Assembly (NCBI GenBank): GCA_016709225.1
Contig: JADJEE010000001.1
Span: 868,001 to 932,000 of the forward strand
Reading direction: 5' to 3'
Origin: Deltaproteobacteria bacterium
Lineage (GTDB): Bacteria > Myxococcota_A > Polyangia > Nannocystales > Nannocystaceae
Length of the DNA stretch: 64,000 nucleotides
The translations under genes and the position numbers were made by a program. The notes under the pieces are model-generated. The model worked only from the letters and a program-made list of their open reading frames with translations. It was not told the DNA's origin and did no database searches. Shown in pieces: positions 10,227 to 18,606 of this stretch; within the stretch, counting starts at the first letter, position 1, and every line of letters begins with the position of its first letter.

Positions 10227-10325
10227 GCCCCCCTTGGATCACGGATCCCCGATCCGCCCAAGAATTTGACGGTTTCGGGGAAACCGGACACAGCCTAGTA
10301 CCTCGACACAGCGATAGTGATGGGT

Positions 10326-11465
10326 TCACGCGGCGGCCGGCAACGGCGTGTCGAAGAGCGGCTTCGGGTAGGCGTGGCCAAGCTTCCGCCGTGCGTCGTC
10401 GACTCGGAACATCCAGTTGATGCGATGGCCGTCGCGGTTGCGTGCGGCGGACCACGCGTCGACGTGGACTTCGAGCATCGCGCGGTCGGGAATGCGCCGG
10501 TCGAGGCACTGCCCGCTGAGCACGCCGATCTCGATCTCGACCATGTTGAGCCAGCTCGCATGCTTGGGTGTGTGATGGAACTCGAGCCGTCGAAGGATGC
10601 GGCGGGCTTCCGGGGCGGGGAAGGCGTCGTACAGGTTCTTCGCGCGGTGCGTGCTCAGATTGTCGAGTACGACGCGGATGACGTCGGCGTTCGGGTAGTG
10701 AACGTCAACGAGGTCGCGCATGCACTCGGCGAAGTCGATGCTCGTGCGCTGGTCGGTAACCTTGGCGTGTCGCCATGGCCGATGCGCGTCGACCATGACG
10801 AAGATGTTGACGGTTCCGTTGCGTGTGTACTCGTAGTCGATGCGCGCGGGTTGGCCCGGCTTCGCTCGGACGGACGCACGTGTCTCGCCAATCAACTGGT
10901 ACGGCTTCTCGTCGAAGGAGACGACCGGCCGCTTCGGATCGGGCGTCTCAGCGTAGAGGTCGAGCACGTCCTCCATACGCTCGACGAACTCGGCATCGAC
11001 ACACGGGATGCACCACATCTTCTTCTGCCAGGGCTTGAGATCGTTCTCGGAGAGCCTCCGCCGGACAGTTTCGCGAGAGATGCTGTCGTGGTCGACGAGT
11101 TGCACGACCTCGCCCGCGAGAAGCTCGAGGGTCCAGCACTTGCGACCGGTTGGCGGCTTCGAGCATGCCAGCGCGATGAGGACGGCTTCCTCGCGTCCTG
11201 AGAGTTTCCGCTCCGGCCTGGGCCGAGCACGATCGCTGAGCGCTGCATCGAGTCCTTCCTCGACGAACCGCTTCTTCACTCGGTAGATCGTCGCCGTGCC
11301 GCAGCCGAGCACTTGCGCGGTCTCCTCATCCGAGAGACCTCGATCACACGCGAGCAGGATCTGCGCACGCGTGTGCTTGCGCGCTCGCTCAGTGCCTCGA
11401 CCGAGCCGTTCTCGAAGACCTTCGCGCTCGTCTTCGGTCAGCTCTACGATGTAGCGGACGTTCAT
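10326..11465 (-). CDS. IS630-family transposase
   Basis: A 379-residue DDE transposase of the IS630/Tc1-mariner superfamily, apparently intact. The N-terminal HTH_29-like region (residues about 25-75, LSDEETAQVLGCGTATIYRV) binds the element ends. The catalytic core shows Asp in VVSFDEKPYQLIGE, Asp in RVVLDNLSTHRA, and Glu in ASWLNMVEIEIG. The ATG at 11465 is preferred; an ATG 27 bp upstream adds MWLRGAGGP, which is not family-like. Both ends of the host element and all three catalytic residues are present, so it may be active and could also mobilise the short element with the same ends. Confidence 0.92.
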   Translation of the reverse strand: MNVRYIVELTEDEREGLRERLGRGTERARKHTRAQILLACDRGLSDEETAQVLGCGTATIYRVKKRFVEEGLDAALSDRARPRPERKLSGREEAVLIALACSKPPTGRKCWTLELLAGEVVQLVDHDSISRETVRRRLSENDLKPWQKKMWCIPCVDAEFVERMEDVLDLYAETPDPKRPVVSFDEKPYQLIGETRASVRAKPGQPARIDYEYTRNGTVNIFVMVDAHRPWRHAKVTDQRTSIDFAECMRDLVDVHYPNADVIRVVLDNLSTHRAKNLYDAFPAPEARRILRRLEFHHTPKHASWLNMVEIEIGVLSGQCLDRRIPDRAMLEVHVDAWSAARNRDGHRINWMFRVDDARRKLGHAYPKPLFDTPLPAAA

Positions 11466-11516
11466 CGGACCTCCGGCTCCGCGGAGCCACACGTCTCAGA
11501 TCACATCCGAGATCCC

Positions 11517-11767
11517 ATGTCGATCCCCGCCGACGCCGCATTCACCGACAAGCAAGGCCAGTACCTCGCCTTCATCTACCTCTACACCAAGCTCCATCGC
11601 CGGCCCCCCGCAGAGGCCGACATGCAGGAGTAGTTCGAGGTCACGCCCCGGTCGTGCACTCGATGGTCGTCACCCTCGAGAAGCGCGGCCTGATTCGACG
11701 TGAACCCGGCCGCGCTCGAACCATCGAGATCCTCGTGCCGCCTGCGCAGCTCCCAGAGCTGCGTTAA
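11517..11767 (+). pseudogene. Degraded LexA/MarR-like HTH passenger gene inside the IS630 element
   Basis: Two frames together read like a small winged-helix protein of about 83 residues. The first part is FTDKQGQYLAFIYLYTKLHR RPPAEADMQE, broken by a TAG stop at 11631-11633; the second part, after a one-base frameshift near 11648, reads VVHSMVVTLEKRGLIRREPG and RARTIEILVPPAQLPELR. This is the layout of LexA-type DNA-binding domains, and similar small genes are carried next to some IS630-family transposases. Two independent lesions indicate a true pseudogene. It is divergently oriented to the transposase, with 51 bp between the start codons. Confidence 0.65.
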
Positions 11768-11808
11768 CCGCGCCTCAATCGATCACTATCGCTGTGTCGA
11801 GGTACTAG

Positions 11809-13462
11809 AGAGGCGATCCGCTAAGGTCGAGGGGGATCGACAAGGGTGTGTCGCTGTGATCTCGTTTGGCGAGCGAGGTCACTCACGATGCTGTGGAAGG
11901 TCCCTACGAAGCTGAGCGCCGAGGAGCAGCGGCTGGTGGCGCGCATGCGCAAGCCGAGCCGCTTCTTCGTGTTCCTGCGAGAGATCCGAGCCGAGCTGTT
12001 CACGCCGGAGTTCCAAGAGGAGCTCGCTCGGGCTTACGAGCCGCGCGGTCAAGAGCCCGTACCGCCGGCGCTGCTGGCGATGGTCGTGCTGTTGCAGGCG
12101 TACACCCAGACGAGCGACGCCGCTGCGGTCGAAGAAGCCGAGATGAATCCGCGCTGGCAGCTCGTGCTGGGGCTACTTGGCGAAGAGAAGGCTCCGTTCG
12201 GGCAGGGTAGTCTGCCGCGCTTCCGCGAGCGGATGGCCGCGCACGACCTCGACCGCAGATTGCTCGAGCGCACCGTCGAGCTCGCGAAGAGGACTGGCGG
12301 CTTCGGTTGGCAGAAGCTCAAGGCCGCGTTCGACTCATCGCCGCTGCGAGGTCGCGGCCGCGTCGCTGACACCTGGAACTTGATCGGACAGGCGATGGGT
12401 AAGCTCGTCAGTGCACTTGCGAAGATCGCCGCGGTCGAGGAGGACACGATCATCGCCGAAGCCAGGCTCACGCTGCTGCAGGGCAGCAGCATCAAGGCTG
12501 CACTGGACATCGACTGGGATGATCATGACCAGCGTAGTGAAGCGCTGCAACGACTCGTCGGTGAAGCACAGGCGCTGCTGGACTGGGCACGCGCTCGGGC
12601 TCCCGACGCGATGAAAGAGCGTGAGGTCGAGCAGGCCGCGGTTCTGCTCGAGCGCGTCCTCCACCAAGATACCGAGCCCGATCCCGAGCGACCGAGACGA
12701 GTACGGATCCGCAAGGGCGTCGCTGAAGACCGCGTCTGCTCCGTCGGCGACCCGGAGATGCGCCACGGCCGAAAAACCCGCTCACAGGCCTTCAACGGCT
12801 ACAAGCGCTACATCGCGACTTCGATCGACGCGCCGCTCGTGCTCGCAGCCGAAGCGCGACCCGCCAACCAACCCGAACGCGAGGCTGTACCCTCACTCGT
12901 TGACCAAGTAGCGCCCTACGGCGAGCTCGACGAGCTCTTCATCGACCGCGGCTTTCTTGCACATCCCGAGATCGCCGCGCTCGATCGAGACGGTGTGCAA
13001 GTCCGTTGTCGTCCCTGGCGCGAGCAGAACAAGCATGGACGCTTCGGCAAGAGCGCCTTCAAGATCGACCTTCGCCGACGACTCGTGACTTGTCCGTCTG
13101 GCAAACAGGCCGAGTACTCCGCCAACACTCCCACCGCGTACTTCGGTGCCGAGACCTGCGATCGCTGTCGCCTACGAGCGCGATGCACTGATGCCAAGGC
13201 TGGTCGCGCGATCCGAATCCACCCCCATGAGAGCCTGCATCGCAAACTCGAGGCTCGCAGAGCGACTGAGCACGGACGACAGCATCTTCGCGCTCGAGTC
13301 GTCGTCGAGCACAGGCTCGCACGCATCGGCGGCCTCCAGAGCGACCGCGCGCGATACAAGGGCGCCCGCAAGAACACGCTCGACCTCCGGCGCCACGCCG
13401 CCGTCGCCAACCTCATCGAGCTGCAGGCCGCACTTGCCGCGTGACTTTAGCGGTTCGCTTCT
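11809..13462. mobile_element. IS1182-family insertion sequence
   Basis: A 1654-bp element with imperfect inverted repeats: the left end begins AGAGGCGATCCGCTAAGG and the right end, read inward, begins AGAAGCGAACCGCTAAAG. CTAG flanks both sides (11805-11808 and 13463-13466). It holds one complete transposase gene. It shares its left CTAG with the right junction of the IS630-like element, making it the outermost member of the stack. Confidence 0.85.
11888..13444 (+). CDS. IS1182-family transposase
   Basis: A 518-residue transposase. The N-terminal DUF772-type domain (TKLSAEEQRLVARMRKPSRF, PALLAMVVLLQAYTQTSD) is followed by a DDE core with Asp in KAAFDSSPLRGRG, Asp in DELFIDRGFLAHPE and Glu in VVVEHRLARIGG. 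A Cys cluster (ETCDRCRLRARCTD) typical of IS1182 and related transposases lies before the last motif. The frame is uninterrupted and ends 18 bp before the element terminus. ATG at 11888 is chosen; an ATG 42 bp earlier would add a basic leader not seen in the family. Confidence 0.92.
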   Translation: MLWKVPTKLSAEEQRLVARMRKPSRFFVFLREIRAELFTPEFQEELARAYEPRGQEPVPPALLAMVVLLQAYTQTSDAAAVEEAEMNPRWQLVLGLLGEEKAPFGQGSLPRFRERMAAHDLDRRLLERTVELAKRTGGFGWQKLKAAFDSSPLRGRGRVADTWNLIGQAMGKLVSALAKIAAVEEDTIIAEARLTLLQGSSIKAALDIDWDDHDQRSEALQRLVGEAQALLDWARARAPDAMKEREVEQAAVLLERVLHQDTEPDPERPRRVRIRKGVAEDRVCSVGDPEMRHGRKTRSQAFNGYKRYIATSIDAPLVLAAEARPANQPEREAVPSLVDQVAPYGELDELFIDRGFLAHPEIAALDRDGVQVRCRPWREQNKHGRFGKSAFKIDLRRRLVTCPSGKQAEYSANTPTAYFGAETCDRCRLRARCTDAKAGRAIRIHPHESLHRKLEARRATEHGRQHLRARVVVEHRLARIGGLQSDRARYKGARKNTLDLRRHAAVANLIELQAALAA

Positions 13463-13502
13463 CTAGCAGCCCGTGGGTCGTTCGTCCGCGGCCGCGCCGC
13501 GA

Positions 13503-13593
13503 GCCCGAGCCCAGCGCCCGAACTCAGAGCCCGAGCCCAGAGCCCGAGCCCGGCGCCCGAACTCAGAGCCCGAACTCAGAGCCCGAACTCAGA
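13503..13593. repeat. 13-bp tandem repeat, seven copies
   Basis: Seven units of 13 bp, alternating between GCCCGAACTCAGA (four copies, three of them consecutive at the right end) and GCCCGAGCCCAGA-like variants. The array lies between the IS1182 right end and the minus-strand gene ending at 13589, and its last unit covers that stop codon. The period is not a multiple of 3, so most of it is non-coding. Confidence 0.85.
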
Positions 13594-15295
13594 GCTTGAT
13601 GCCGCTGTCGCTGCAGGTGTTGCGGATGCCGCGACGCTGGCCGAGCGGCATCCGCTCGAACGCGCGGCGTGCCGCGTCGGCACGCCCGAGCTTGCAGGCC
13701 GACAGCGCCGCGATGCGAGCGGCCCGCACGTCGTTGCCCAGCGACAGCGACCGCTCGGCGTTGCGGAGCGCGGTCGCGTAGCGGCCCTGCGCGAAGGCCT
13801 GCTCGGCCTCGCGGAGCAACGCCAAGCGATCGGGAGCGGCGGTGGGCTTGCTGGGGGCCGCGGCCGCGACCGCGGCGGGCTTGCTCGCGGCGGCGGGCTT
13901 GCTCGCGGCGGGCTTGCGGGCCTTGCGGGCCTTGGCCTTGCTGCTCGTCTTCGGTGCGCGCGGGCCCGCGGCGGGCGGAGCCGCTGGCGTCGGCGTCGGG
14001 CCAGCGGCGGCCTCGACGGGGATCGGCGCCGGCGGCAAGTCGCTGGCGTGGGGCGGCGTCACGGCGCCCGCGTCGGCGATCACCACCGGTTCGCCGGCGT
14101 CGGGCTCGGCGGGTTCGATCGGCGCGTCGGACGATGGTGGTGGCGCGGGCTCGACGACCACCGGTGCGATTGCGGGCGTCGCTGGGATTGCGGGGACCGG
14201 CGCGGGTGGTTCCTTGGCGAACGCGCGCTCGGTCGCGGGCGCGACGGCCGGGCTCGCGGCCGCGAGCTGACTCGGCACCTCGCCGACGTCGCGGACCTCG
14301 AGTGCGTGGGGCTGCGGTCGCAGCAGCCACCAGCCCGCGAACGCGACCGCGACGATGGCCGCGCTGGCGACCACGACCGTTCGCAGGCTGCGACGCGGGG
14401 CAATCGCGAGGGTATGCGCACCCGTCGAGACCTGCGGGGGGGCAATCGTCGTCACCGGCGCGTCGAAGCGCGGCGAGGCTGCGCTCACCGGTGGCAACGC
14501 CGTGGTGTGCGACGACACGGCGACCGGCACCGGCGGCATCGCGGCGGGCGCTGTGTCGACGATCGCGGGCGTCGGCGCCGGCGGCATCGCTGCCGCTGCG
14601 GCATCGGGCGCTTCGAGGGCGACCAACGATGCGGTGAGGTCGACGACCAACGCCGCGGTGTCGATCTCGGGCAGGTGCTCGGGCGCGGTGATCACCGGCG
14701 CACGCCCGGCGGTCGGCGTGGGTGCGGTCGGGGCCGCGCCGACGTGGGTCTTCATGGCCGGCATCGGGCCCTGCCGCAGCACGTCCGGCAACGGCAGCGG
14801 CGGCCGGCGCACGCCGGGATGTCGCGCCATGCGTCCGAGGCGGGTGGGCTGGGCCACCGGCTGTGGCAGCGCCTGCACGCGGATCGTCGCCGCGCGCTCG
14901 CGGGGGTCCTCGGGGCTGGCGTCGGCGGGCGTGCCCGCGATCGCGCTGGCATCGAACGCGGCATCGTCGTCGCGCACGGCGGCGCTCGCATCGGCGGCGC
15001 TCGCATTGGTCGGTGCGTCCGCGGCCGCGGCCGCGGCCTTTGCCGCTGCAGCGAGCTCGGCCTCGCGTCGCATCGCACGGGCCTCCACCGGTGGCAGCCG
15101 CAGCGTCGGCAGCGACTCGTGCGACGCGTCGGTGCCGGCGGCCTTGGCCCGGGGGTGACGTGTCACCGACGTGCGATCGCCGTTGGTGATGACCGGGGCG
15201 GGTCCGACCGTCGGCGGTGGCGGCACGCGCGTGCGGGCGCCCGTCGACGCTTCGGTCGACGACGGATCGCGAGCTCCATCCTGTGGCGCACCCAT
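13589..15295 (-). CDS. Ala/Pro-rich single-pass membrane protein with TPR-like C-terminus
   Basis: A 568-residue protein of unknown function. About 330 residues of Ala/Pro/Thr-rich, probably disordered sequence precede one transmembrane helix (TVVVASAAIVAVAFAGWWLL, near residue 350). A second disordered Pro/Ala/Lys-rich stretch follows, then a globular end of about 75 residues that looks like a TPR pair (LLREAEQAFAQGRYATALRN) and closes with a Cys-containing tail. The layout resembles the non-kinase portions of myxobacterial membrane-anchored Ser/Thr kinases and their relatives, but no kinase domain is present. With no signal peptide the N-terminal half is likely cytoplasmic and the TPR part periplasmic. 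It is separated from the CoA-transferase gene by 96 bp. Confidence 0.75.
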   Translation of the reverse strand: MGAPQDGARDPSSTEASTGARTRVPPPPTVGPAPVITNGDRTSVTRHPRAKAAGTDASHESLPTLRLPPVEARAMRREAELAAAAKAAAAAADAPTNASAADASAAVRDDDAAFDASAIAGTPADASPEDPRERAATIRVQALPQPVAQPTRLGRMARHPGVRRPPLPLPDVLRQGPMPAMKTHVGAAPTAPTPTAGRAPVITAPEHLPEIDTAALVVDLTASLVALEAPDAAAAAMPPAPTPAIVDTAPAAMPPVPVAVSSHTTALPPVSAASPRFDAPVTTIAPPQVSTGAHTLAIAPRRSLRTVVVASAAIVAVAFAGWWLLRPQPHALEVRDVGEVPSQLAAASPAVAPATERAFAKEPPAPVPAIPATPAIAPVVVEPAPPPSSDAPIEPAEPDAGEPVVIADAGAVTPPHASDLPPAPIPVEAAAGPTPTPAAPPAAGPRAPKTSSKAKARKARKPAASKPAAASKPAAVAAAAPSKPTAAPDRLALLREAEQAFAQGRYATALRNAERSLSLGNDVRAARIAALSACKLGRADAARRAFERMPLGQRRGIRNTCSDSGIKL

Positions 15296-15391
15296 CGGCG
15301 TTGCTTCTGCGCGCGCAGGTCGATCGCGACCCGCACGTGGTCCGGGCAGTCTAGCAGACCGCGATGAACCACGGACCGTCCGCCGATCCCC

Positions 15392-16588
15392 TCACGCTTG
15401 CGGCGCGAGGCACTCGCAGATCGTGGCCTCGGTCGCGCCGCAGGCGAGCAGCAGCGCGCGCGTGTGCTCGCCCAGGCGCGGTGCCGCCCCTACGGGGGCG
15501 CGCTCGAGTGCGCCGAGTGCCTGCGAGGGCACCGTGATCGCGCCGCCGTCGGGCATCGGAATCTGCCCGATGAGTGGGCCCAGCCACGATCGCGGCGCCA
15601 ACTCGGTGTGTGTCGCCTGCGGTCGCGCGAGCTCGGCCACCTCCGCGACGACGTCGACCGGCAGGCCCTGGGCCGCGCAGCGGTGGGCCCAGGTCTGTGC
15701 GCTGGCGTCGGCGAAGCGTGCCGCGATGGCGGCGCGGGCGGCCTTGCCGTCGTCGTCATCGCGCAGACCCGCGTCGGCGTGCTCGGGCAGCCCCATCAGC
15801 GCGCACAGCTGCACCCAGAACTTCGGCTCGAGGCACCCGACCGCGACGCGCCGCCCGTCTTGGCAGCGGTAGATCGCGTAGGCCGGACGCCGCCCACCGA
15901 TGAGGTGCTCGCTCGCACCGATCGCACCGCTCGCGGCGGCGTCGCTCCACGGCCACGTCAGGTGGGGCAGGGCGCCCGAGCACAGAGGCTGCTCGTGGTG
16001 ACGACCGACGCCGGTGCGCACGCGCTCGAGCAACGCTGCGAGCACGGCCGATTGCGCGAGCAGGCCGCAGGTGACATCGGCCAGCTGCACGCGCGGGACA
16101 TCGGCGCACTCGCCCAGTCGCTCGAGCAGGCCGGTCCGCGCCAGCGCGTTGAGATCGTGGGCGACCGCGTCGGCGGCGGTGCCCTCGGTCGGAAACCCCG
16201 GCAGCGACACCGTCACCAGCCGTGGATGTCGCGCGCGCAGGGTCTCGGGCGCGAGCCCCCAGCGGGCCAGTGTGCCGGCGCGGAAGCTCTCGACGAAGAC
16301 ATCGGTGTCCGCGACCAGGGCCTCGAGCGCGGCGTTGCCCGCCGGGGTCCCGAGCCGAGCGACCACGGACTTGCAGCCGGCGTAGTAGAGCGCGAAGCCG
16401 ACGCCGATGCCGCCACGCAGCGGTGCCATCGCGCGCATCGGATCGCCGCCGCGGGGATCCTCGAGCTTGATGACCTCGGCGCCGAGCGCCGCGAGCCCGC
16501 GCGCGAGCACGGCCCCCGGGATCATGCGCGAGGCATCGACCACGCGGACCCCGTGCAGTGGACCGAGCGTGCGGGCGTCGTCGGACAT
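15392..16588 (-). CDS. CaiB/BaiF-family CoA-transferase (AMACR-like)
   Basis: A 398-residue class III CoA-transferase/racemase-family protein. Typical segments are LHGVRVVDASRMIPGAVLAR, GLAALGAEVIKLEDPRGGD (CoA-binding region), the pair AHDLNALARTG with His-Asp, and LADVTCG with the Asp expected at the active site of alpha-methylacyl-CoA racemase-like members. The smaller C-terminal domain follows (YAIYRCQDGRRVAVG, PKFWVQLCALMGLPE). Such enzymes move CoA between carboxylic acids or racemise 2-methylacyl-CoA; the alignment by eye favours the AMACR-like branch, but substrate is uncertain. The gene ends upstream of the Ala/Pro-rich protein and starts 7 bp after the coaE stop, so it is probably co-transcribed with coaE. 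Confidence 0.85.
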   Translation of the reverse strand: MSDDARTLGPLHGVRVVDASRMIPGAVLARGLAALGAEVIKLEDPRGGDPMRAMAPLRGGIGVGFALYYAGCKSVVARLGTPAGNAALEALVADTDVFVESFRAGTLARWGLAPETLRARHPRLVTVSLPGFPTEGTAADAVAHDLNALARTGLLERLGECADVPRVQLADVTCGLLAQSAVLAALLERVRTGVGRHHEQPLCSGALPHLTWPWSDAAASGAIGASEHLIGGRRPAYAIYRCQDGRRVAVGCLEPKFWVQLCALMGLPEHADAGLRDDDDGKAARAAIAARFADASAQTWAHRCAAQGLPVDVVAEVAELARPQATHTELAPRSWLGPLIGQIPMPDGGAITVPSQALGALERAPVGAAPRLGEHTRALLLACGATEATICECLAPQA

Positions 16589-16595
16589 CGTCGTC

Positions 16596-17333
16596 CTAGT
16601 CGTCCGGCGTGGTGGCCGGTGGCGGGAAGCCGAACAGGCGCGCGGTGCCGCCGGGCGCCATCGGCTCGCCGGGCGCGCCGAGCTCGGCCTCGCGGACCGC
16701 CGGCGGACGCGGCCCGGCGCCGGTGGGACGCAGCGGACCGACGCGCATGAAGCGGGCCATCATGAACTCGACCTCGCGGCGCAGATCGTCGTAGTTGCCG
16801 TCGTTCACGATGACGTAGTCGGCCCGCTTGCGCTTGACGTCTTCGGGGAGCTGCACCGCCATGCGTGCGCGCACCTCGGCCTCGGTCACGCCATCGCGCG
16901 CGCAGACCCTCGCGACCCGCACGGACTCGTCGGCGGTCACGAGGATGACGGCATGCATGTCGCCCTGAAGGTTCTTCTCGAACAGCAGCGGAACCTCGTA
17001 GACCGCGACGTCGTGCCCGGACTTCTCGATGGCGTCGAGCACCTGCTCGTAGCGCTCGCGGATCCGCGGGTGCAAGATGCCCTCGAGCTGCTGGCGCTTC
17101 GCCGGATCCTGGAACACCAGCGTGGCCATGCGACGGCGATCGAGCTCCTCGCGCTCGTCGAGCACCTCGGGGCCGAACGCGGCGACGACCTCCGCGAGCC
17201 CTTCGCTGCCGCGTGCGACCACCACCCGCGCGAGCTCGTCGGCCGACACCACCGGCACGCCGTACTGCTCGAGTAGCTCCGCCACCGCGGACTTGCCGCT
17301 CCCGATGCCACCGGTGAGGCCGTAGACGTCCAT
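16596..17333 (-). CDS. coaE: Dephospho-CoA kinase
   Basis: CoaE catalyses the last step of coenzyme A synthesis, phosphorylating the ribose 3'-OH of dephospho-CoA. The 245-residue protein opens directly with the P-loop (YGLTGGIGSGKSAVAE), followed by the substrate region (SADELAR), the LHPRIRERYEQ segment, YEVPLLFEKNLQ, and RMAVQLPEDVKRKRADYVIVNDG. ATG at 17333 places the P-loop at residue 6, as in the family; a GTG 12 bp upstream is also possible. About 45 extra residues at the C-terminus, Pro/Gly/Ala-rich, go beyond the usual 200-residue length. The downstream CoA-transferase gene makes a small CoA-themed operon. Confidence 0.92.
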   Translation of the reverse strand: MDVYGLTGGIGSGKSAVAELLEQYGVPVVSADELARVVVARGSEGLAEVVAAFGPEVLDEREELDRRRMATLVFQDPAKRQQLEGILHPRIRERYEQVLDAIEKSGHDVAVYEVPLLFEKNLQGDMHAVILVTADESVRVARVCARDGVTEAEVRARMAVQLPEDVKRKRADYVIVNDGNYDDLRREVEFMMARFMRVGPLRPTGAGPRPPAVREAELGAPGEPMAPGGTARLFGFPPPATTPDD

Positions 17334-17438
17334 GCGCGTGTCCACGCCAGCCTACAACATCGACGCCCGCCCGGGGGGCGTTTGGGCGTACCTTCGCCGT
17401 CGCGTGCGTCCGGCGCGTGCGCAGATCGAGCAACTCCC

Positions 17439-18095
17439 TTGAACGACGAATCCGACCACGCGCGCGCCAACTGGCGGGTCAGCAGCGCGAGCTTCGAGAG
17501 CAGCGCGCCCAAGCTGGCACTGCTACCGCCGGCCGATCGCCCGGAGTTCGCGGTCGCGGGGCGCTCGAACGTCGGCAAGTCGAGCTTGCTGAACGCGATG
17601 TCGAACCAAGTGGGCTTGGCCCGCGTGTCGCGATCGCCGGGGCGCACCCAGCTGCTGAACGCGTTCGCGTGGGGACTGCACGGCCCCGGCGACGCGACCG
17701 CGCAGATCCGCTGCGTCGACCTGCCGGGCTACGGCTTCGCCAAGGTCAACGCCAAGATCCGCGATGGCTTCGGTCCGATGGTCGAGGAGTATCTACTGCA
17801 GCGCGAGAGCCTGCGCGCGGTGCTGGTGCTGGTCGATGTGCGCCGCGAGATCGACGACCGCGACCTCTCGCTGTTCGAGTTCCTCGCCGATCGCCCGCTG
17901 CGGACGTACATGGTCGGCACCAAGGCCGACAAGCTCGGCGCGGCCGCGCGCGGCGTCTGGATCGATCGCGTGGTCCAGGCCAGCGGTCTGCCCAAGGCGC
18001 GCGTGCTGCTGACCGCCGCGCGCACGGGACTCGGCGTGGTCGGTCGCCGCAGCGTGCTCGAGACCTTGGTCCGCGCGCTCGAAGTGCCGCGATGA
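17439..18095 (+). CDS. engB: Ribosome-biogenesis GTPase EngB/YsxC
   Basis: A 218-residue TRAFAC GTPase needed for assembly of the large ribosomal subunit. Motifs: G1 AGRSNVGKSSLLN, G2 region SRSPGRTQLLN, G3 DLPGYGFAKV, G4 GTKADKL, and a G5-like LLTAARTG. A TTG start at 17439 gives 36 residues before the P-loop region, matching known EngB N-termini; a GTG 57 bp upstream is an alternative. The gene is divergent from coaE and overlaps rimI by ATGA, so translation is coupled. Confidence 0.9.
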   Translation: MNDESDHARANWRVSSASFESSAPKLALLPPADRPEFAVAGRSNVGKSSLLNAMSNQVGLARVSRSPGRTQLLNAFAWGLHGPGDATAQIRCVDLPGYGFAKVNAKIRDGFGPMVEEYLLQRESLRAVLVLVDVRREIDDRDLSLFEFLADRPLRTYMVGTKADKLGAAARGVWIDRVVQASGLPKARVLLTAARTGLGVVGRRSVLETLVRALEVPR

Positions 18096-18538
18096 TCGCG
18101 TTGCGTCGCGCCCACGTCGACGACCTCGACGCGATCGCGGCGATCGATGCGGCCTGCTTCGAGGCCAGCTGGACCCGCGAGATGCTTGCGCAGGAGCTCA
18201 CGCGCGAGATCGCGGTGGTCGAGGTCGGCACCGACGATGGCGTCACGTGCGGCTACGTCTGCAGCTGGCGGGTCGCCGACGAGATCCACCTGTTGCGGGT
18301 GGCGGTGCTGCCCTCGCGGCGTCGCCGTGGCGTGGGCGCTGCGCTGGTGCGGCGCGTACTCGAGCTGGCCGCGCGCAGCGGCGCGGCGTTCGTCGATCTG
18401 GAGGTCGCGCGCGGCAACCTCGGTGCCGTCGCGCTCTACCGCGCGCTCGGCTTCGACGAGGTCGGCTGCCGACCCGGCTACTACACGCACCCGCCCGACG
18501 ACGCCCTGCTGCTGCGCGCGATGATCCCGCGCGCGTGA
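18092..18538 (+). CDS. rimI: RimI-type protein N-acetyltransferase
   Basis: A 148-residue GNAT-fold acetyltransferase with the RimI pattern: ACFEASWTREMLAQEL, the acetyl-CoA loop VAVLPSRRRRGVGAALV (R/Q-x-x-G-x-G/A), DLEVARGNLGAVALYRALGF, and YYTHPPDDALLL. RimI acetylates the N-terminus of ribosomal protein S18 in E. coli and other proteins elsewhere. It starts within the stop region of engB (ATGA), joining two ribosome-related genes. No TsaB or TsaD gene, often found near rimI, lies nearby. Confidence 0.9.
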   Translation: MIALRRAHVDDLDAIAAIDAACFEASWTREMLAQELTREIAVVEVGTDDGVTCGYVCSWRVADEIHLLRVAVLPSRRRRGVGAALVRRVLELAARSGAAFVDLEVARGNLGAVALYRALGFDEVGCRPGYYTHPPDDALLLRAMIPRA

Positions 18539-18606
18539 GCGCACGCCGACGGCGCGCGCCGACGCTGGACGAGGTCGCGGGGCTTCGACTATGAAAGCTC
18601 GTCGTC

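Larger units (their letters stand above)
9347..10294. mobile_element. IS5-family (IS427-group-like) insertion sequence
   Basis: A 948-bp element with inverted repeats GCTGTGTCCGGTTTCCC at 9347-9363 and its complement at 10278-10294, flanked by the 4-bp duplication CTAG (9343-9346 and 10295-10298). It encodes a transposase in two overlapping frames on the minus strand. Size, end sequence, CTAG target and the split orfA/orfB organisation all match the IS427 group of the IS5 family. It has landed exactly at the junction of the small element and the IS630-like element. Confidence 0.88.
10298..11805. mobile_element. IS630-family insertion sequence
   Basis: A 1508-bp element bounded by TA (10296-10297 and 11806-11807), the target of IS630/Tc1 elements. 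Terminal inverted repeats are about 24 bp, starting GTACCTCGACACAGCGAT. It carries an intact minus-strand transposase and, between that gene and the right end, a degraded plus-strand passenger gene. Because the outside bases are C and G, each junction reads CTAG. Confidence 0.88.

Noticed and set aside
9179..13466. A composite transposon carrying cargo
   Set aside because: The elements belong to different families with different ends, each with its own flanking duplication; they are stacked, not flanking a cargo segment.
13503..13593. CRISPR or integron attC-type array
   Set aside because: Units of 13 bp are directly adjacent with no spacers, and no integrase or cas gene is near.
13589..15295. 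A membrane Ser/Thr kinase
   Set aside because: The overall style is kinase-like but no kinase subdomain (Gly loop, HRD, DFG) is present.
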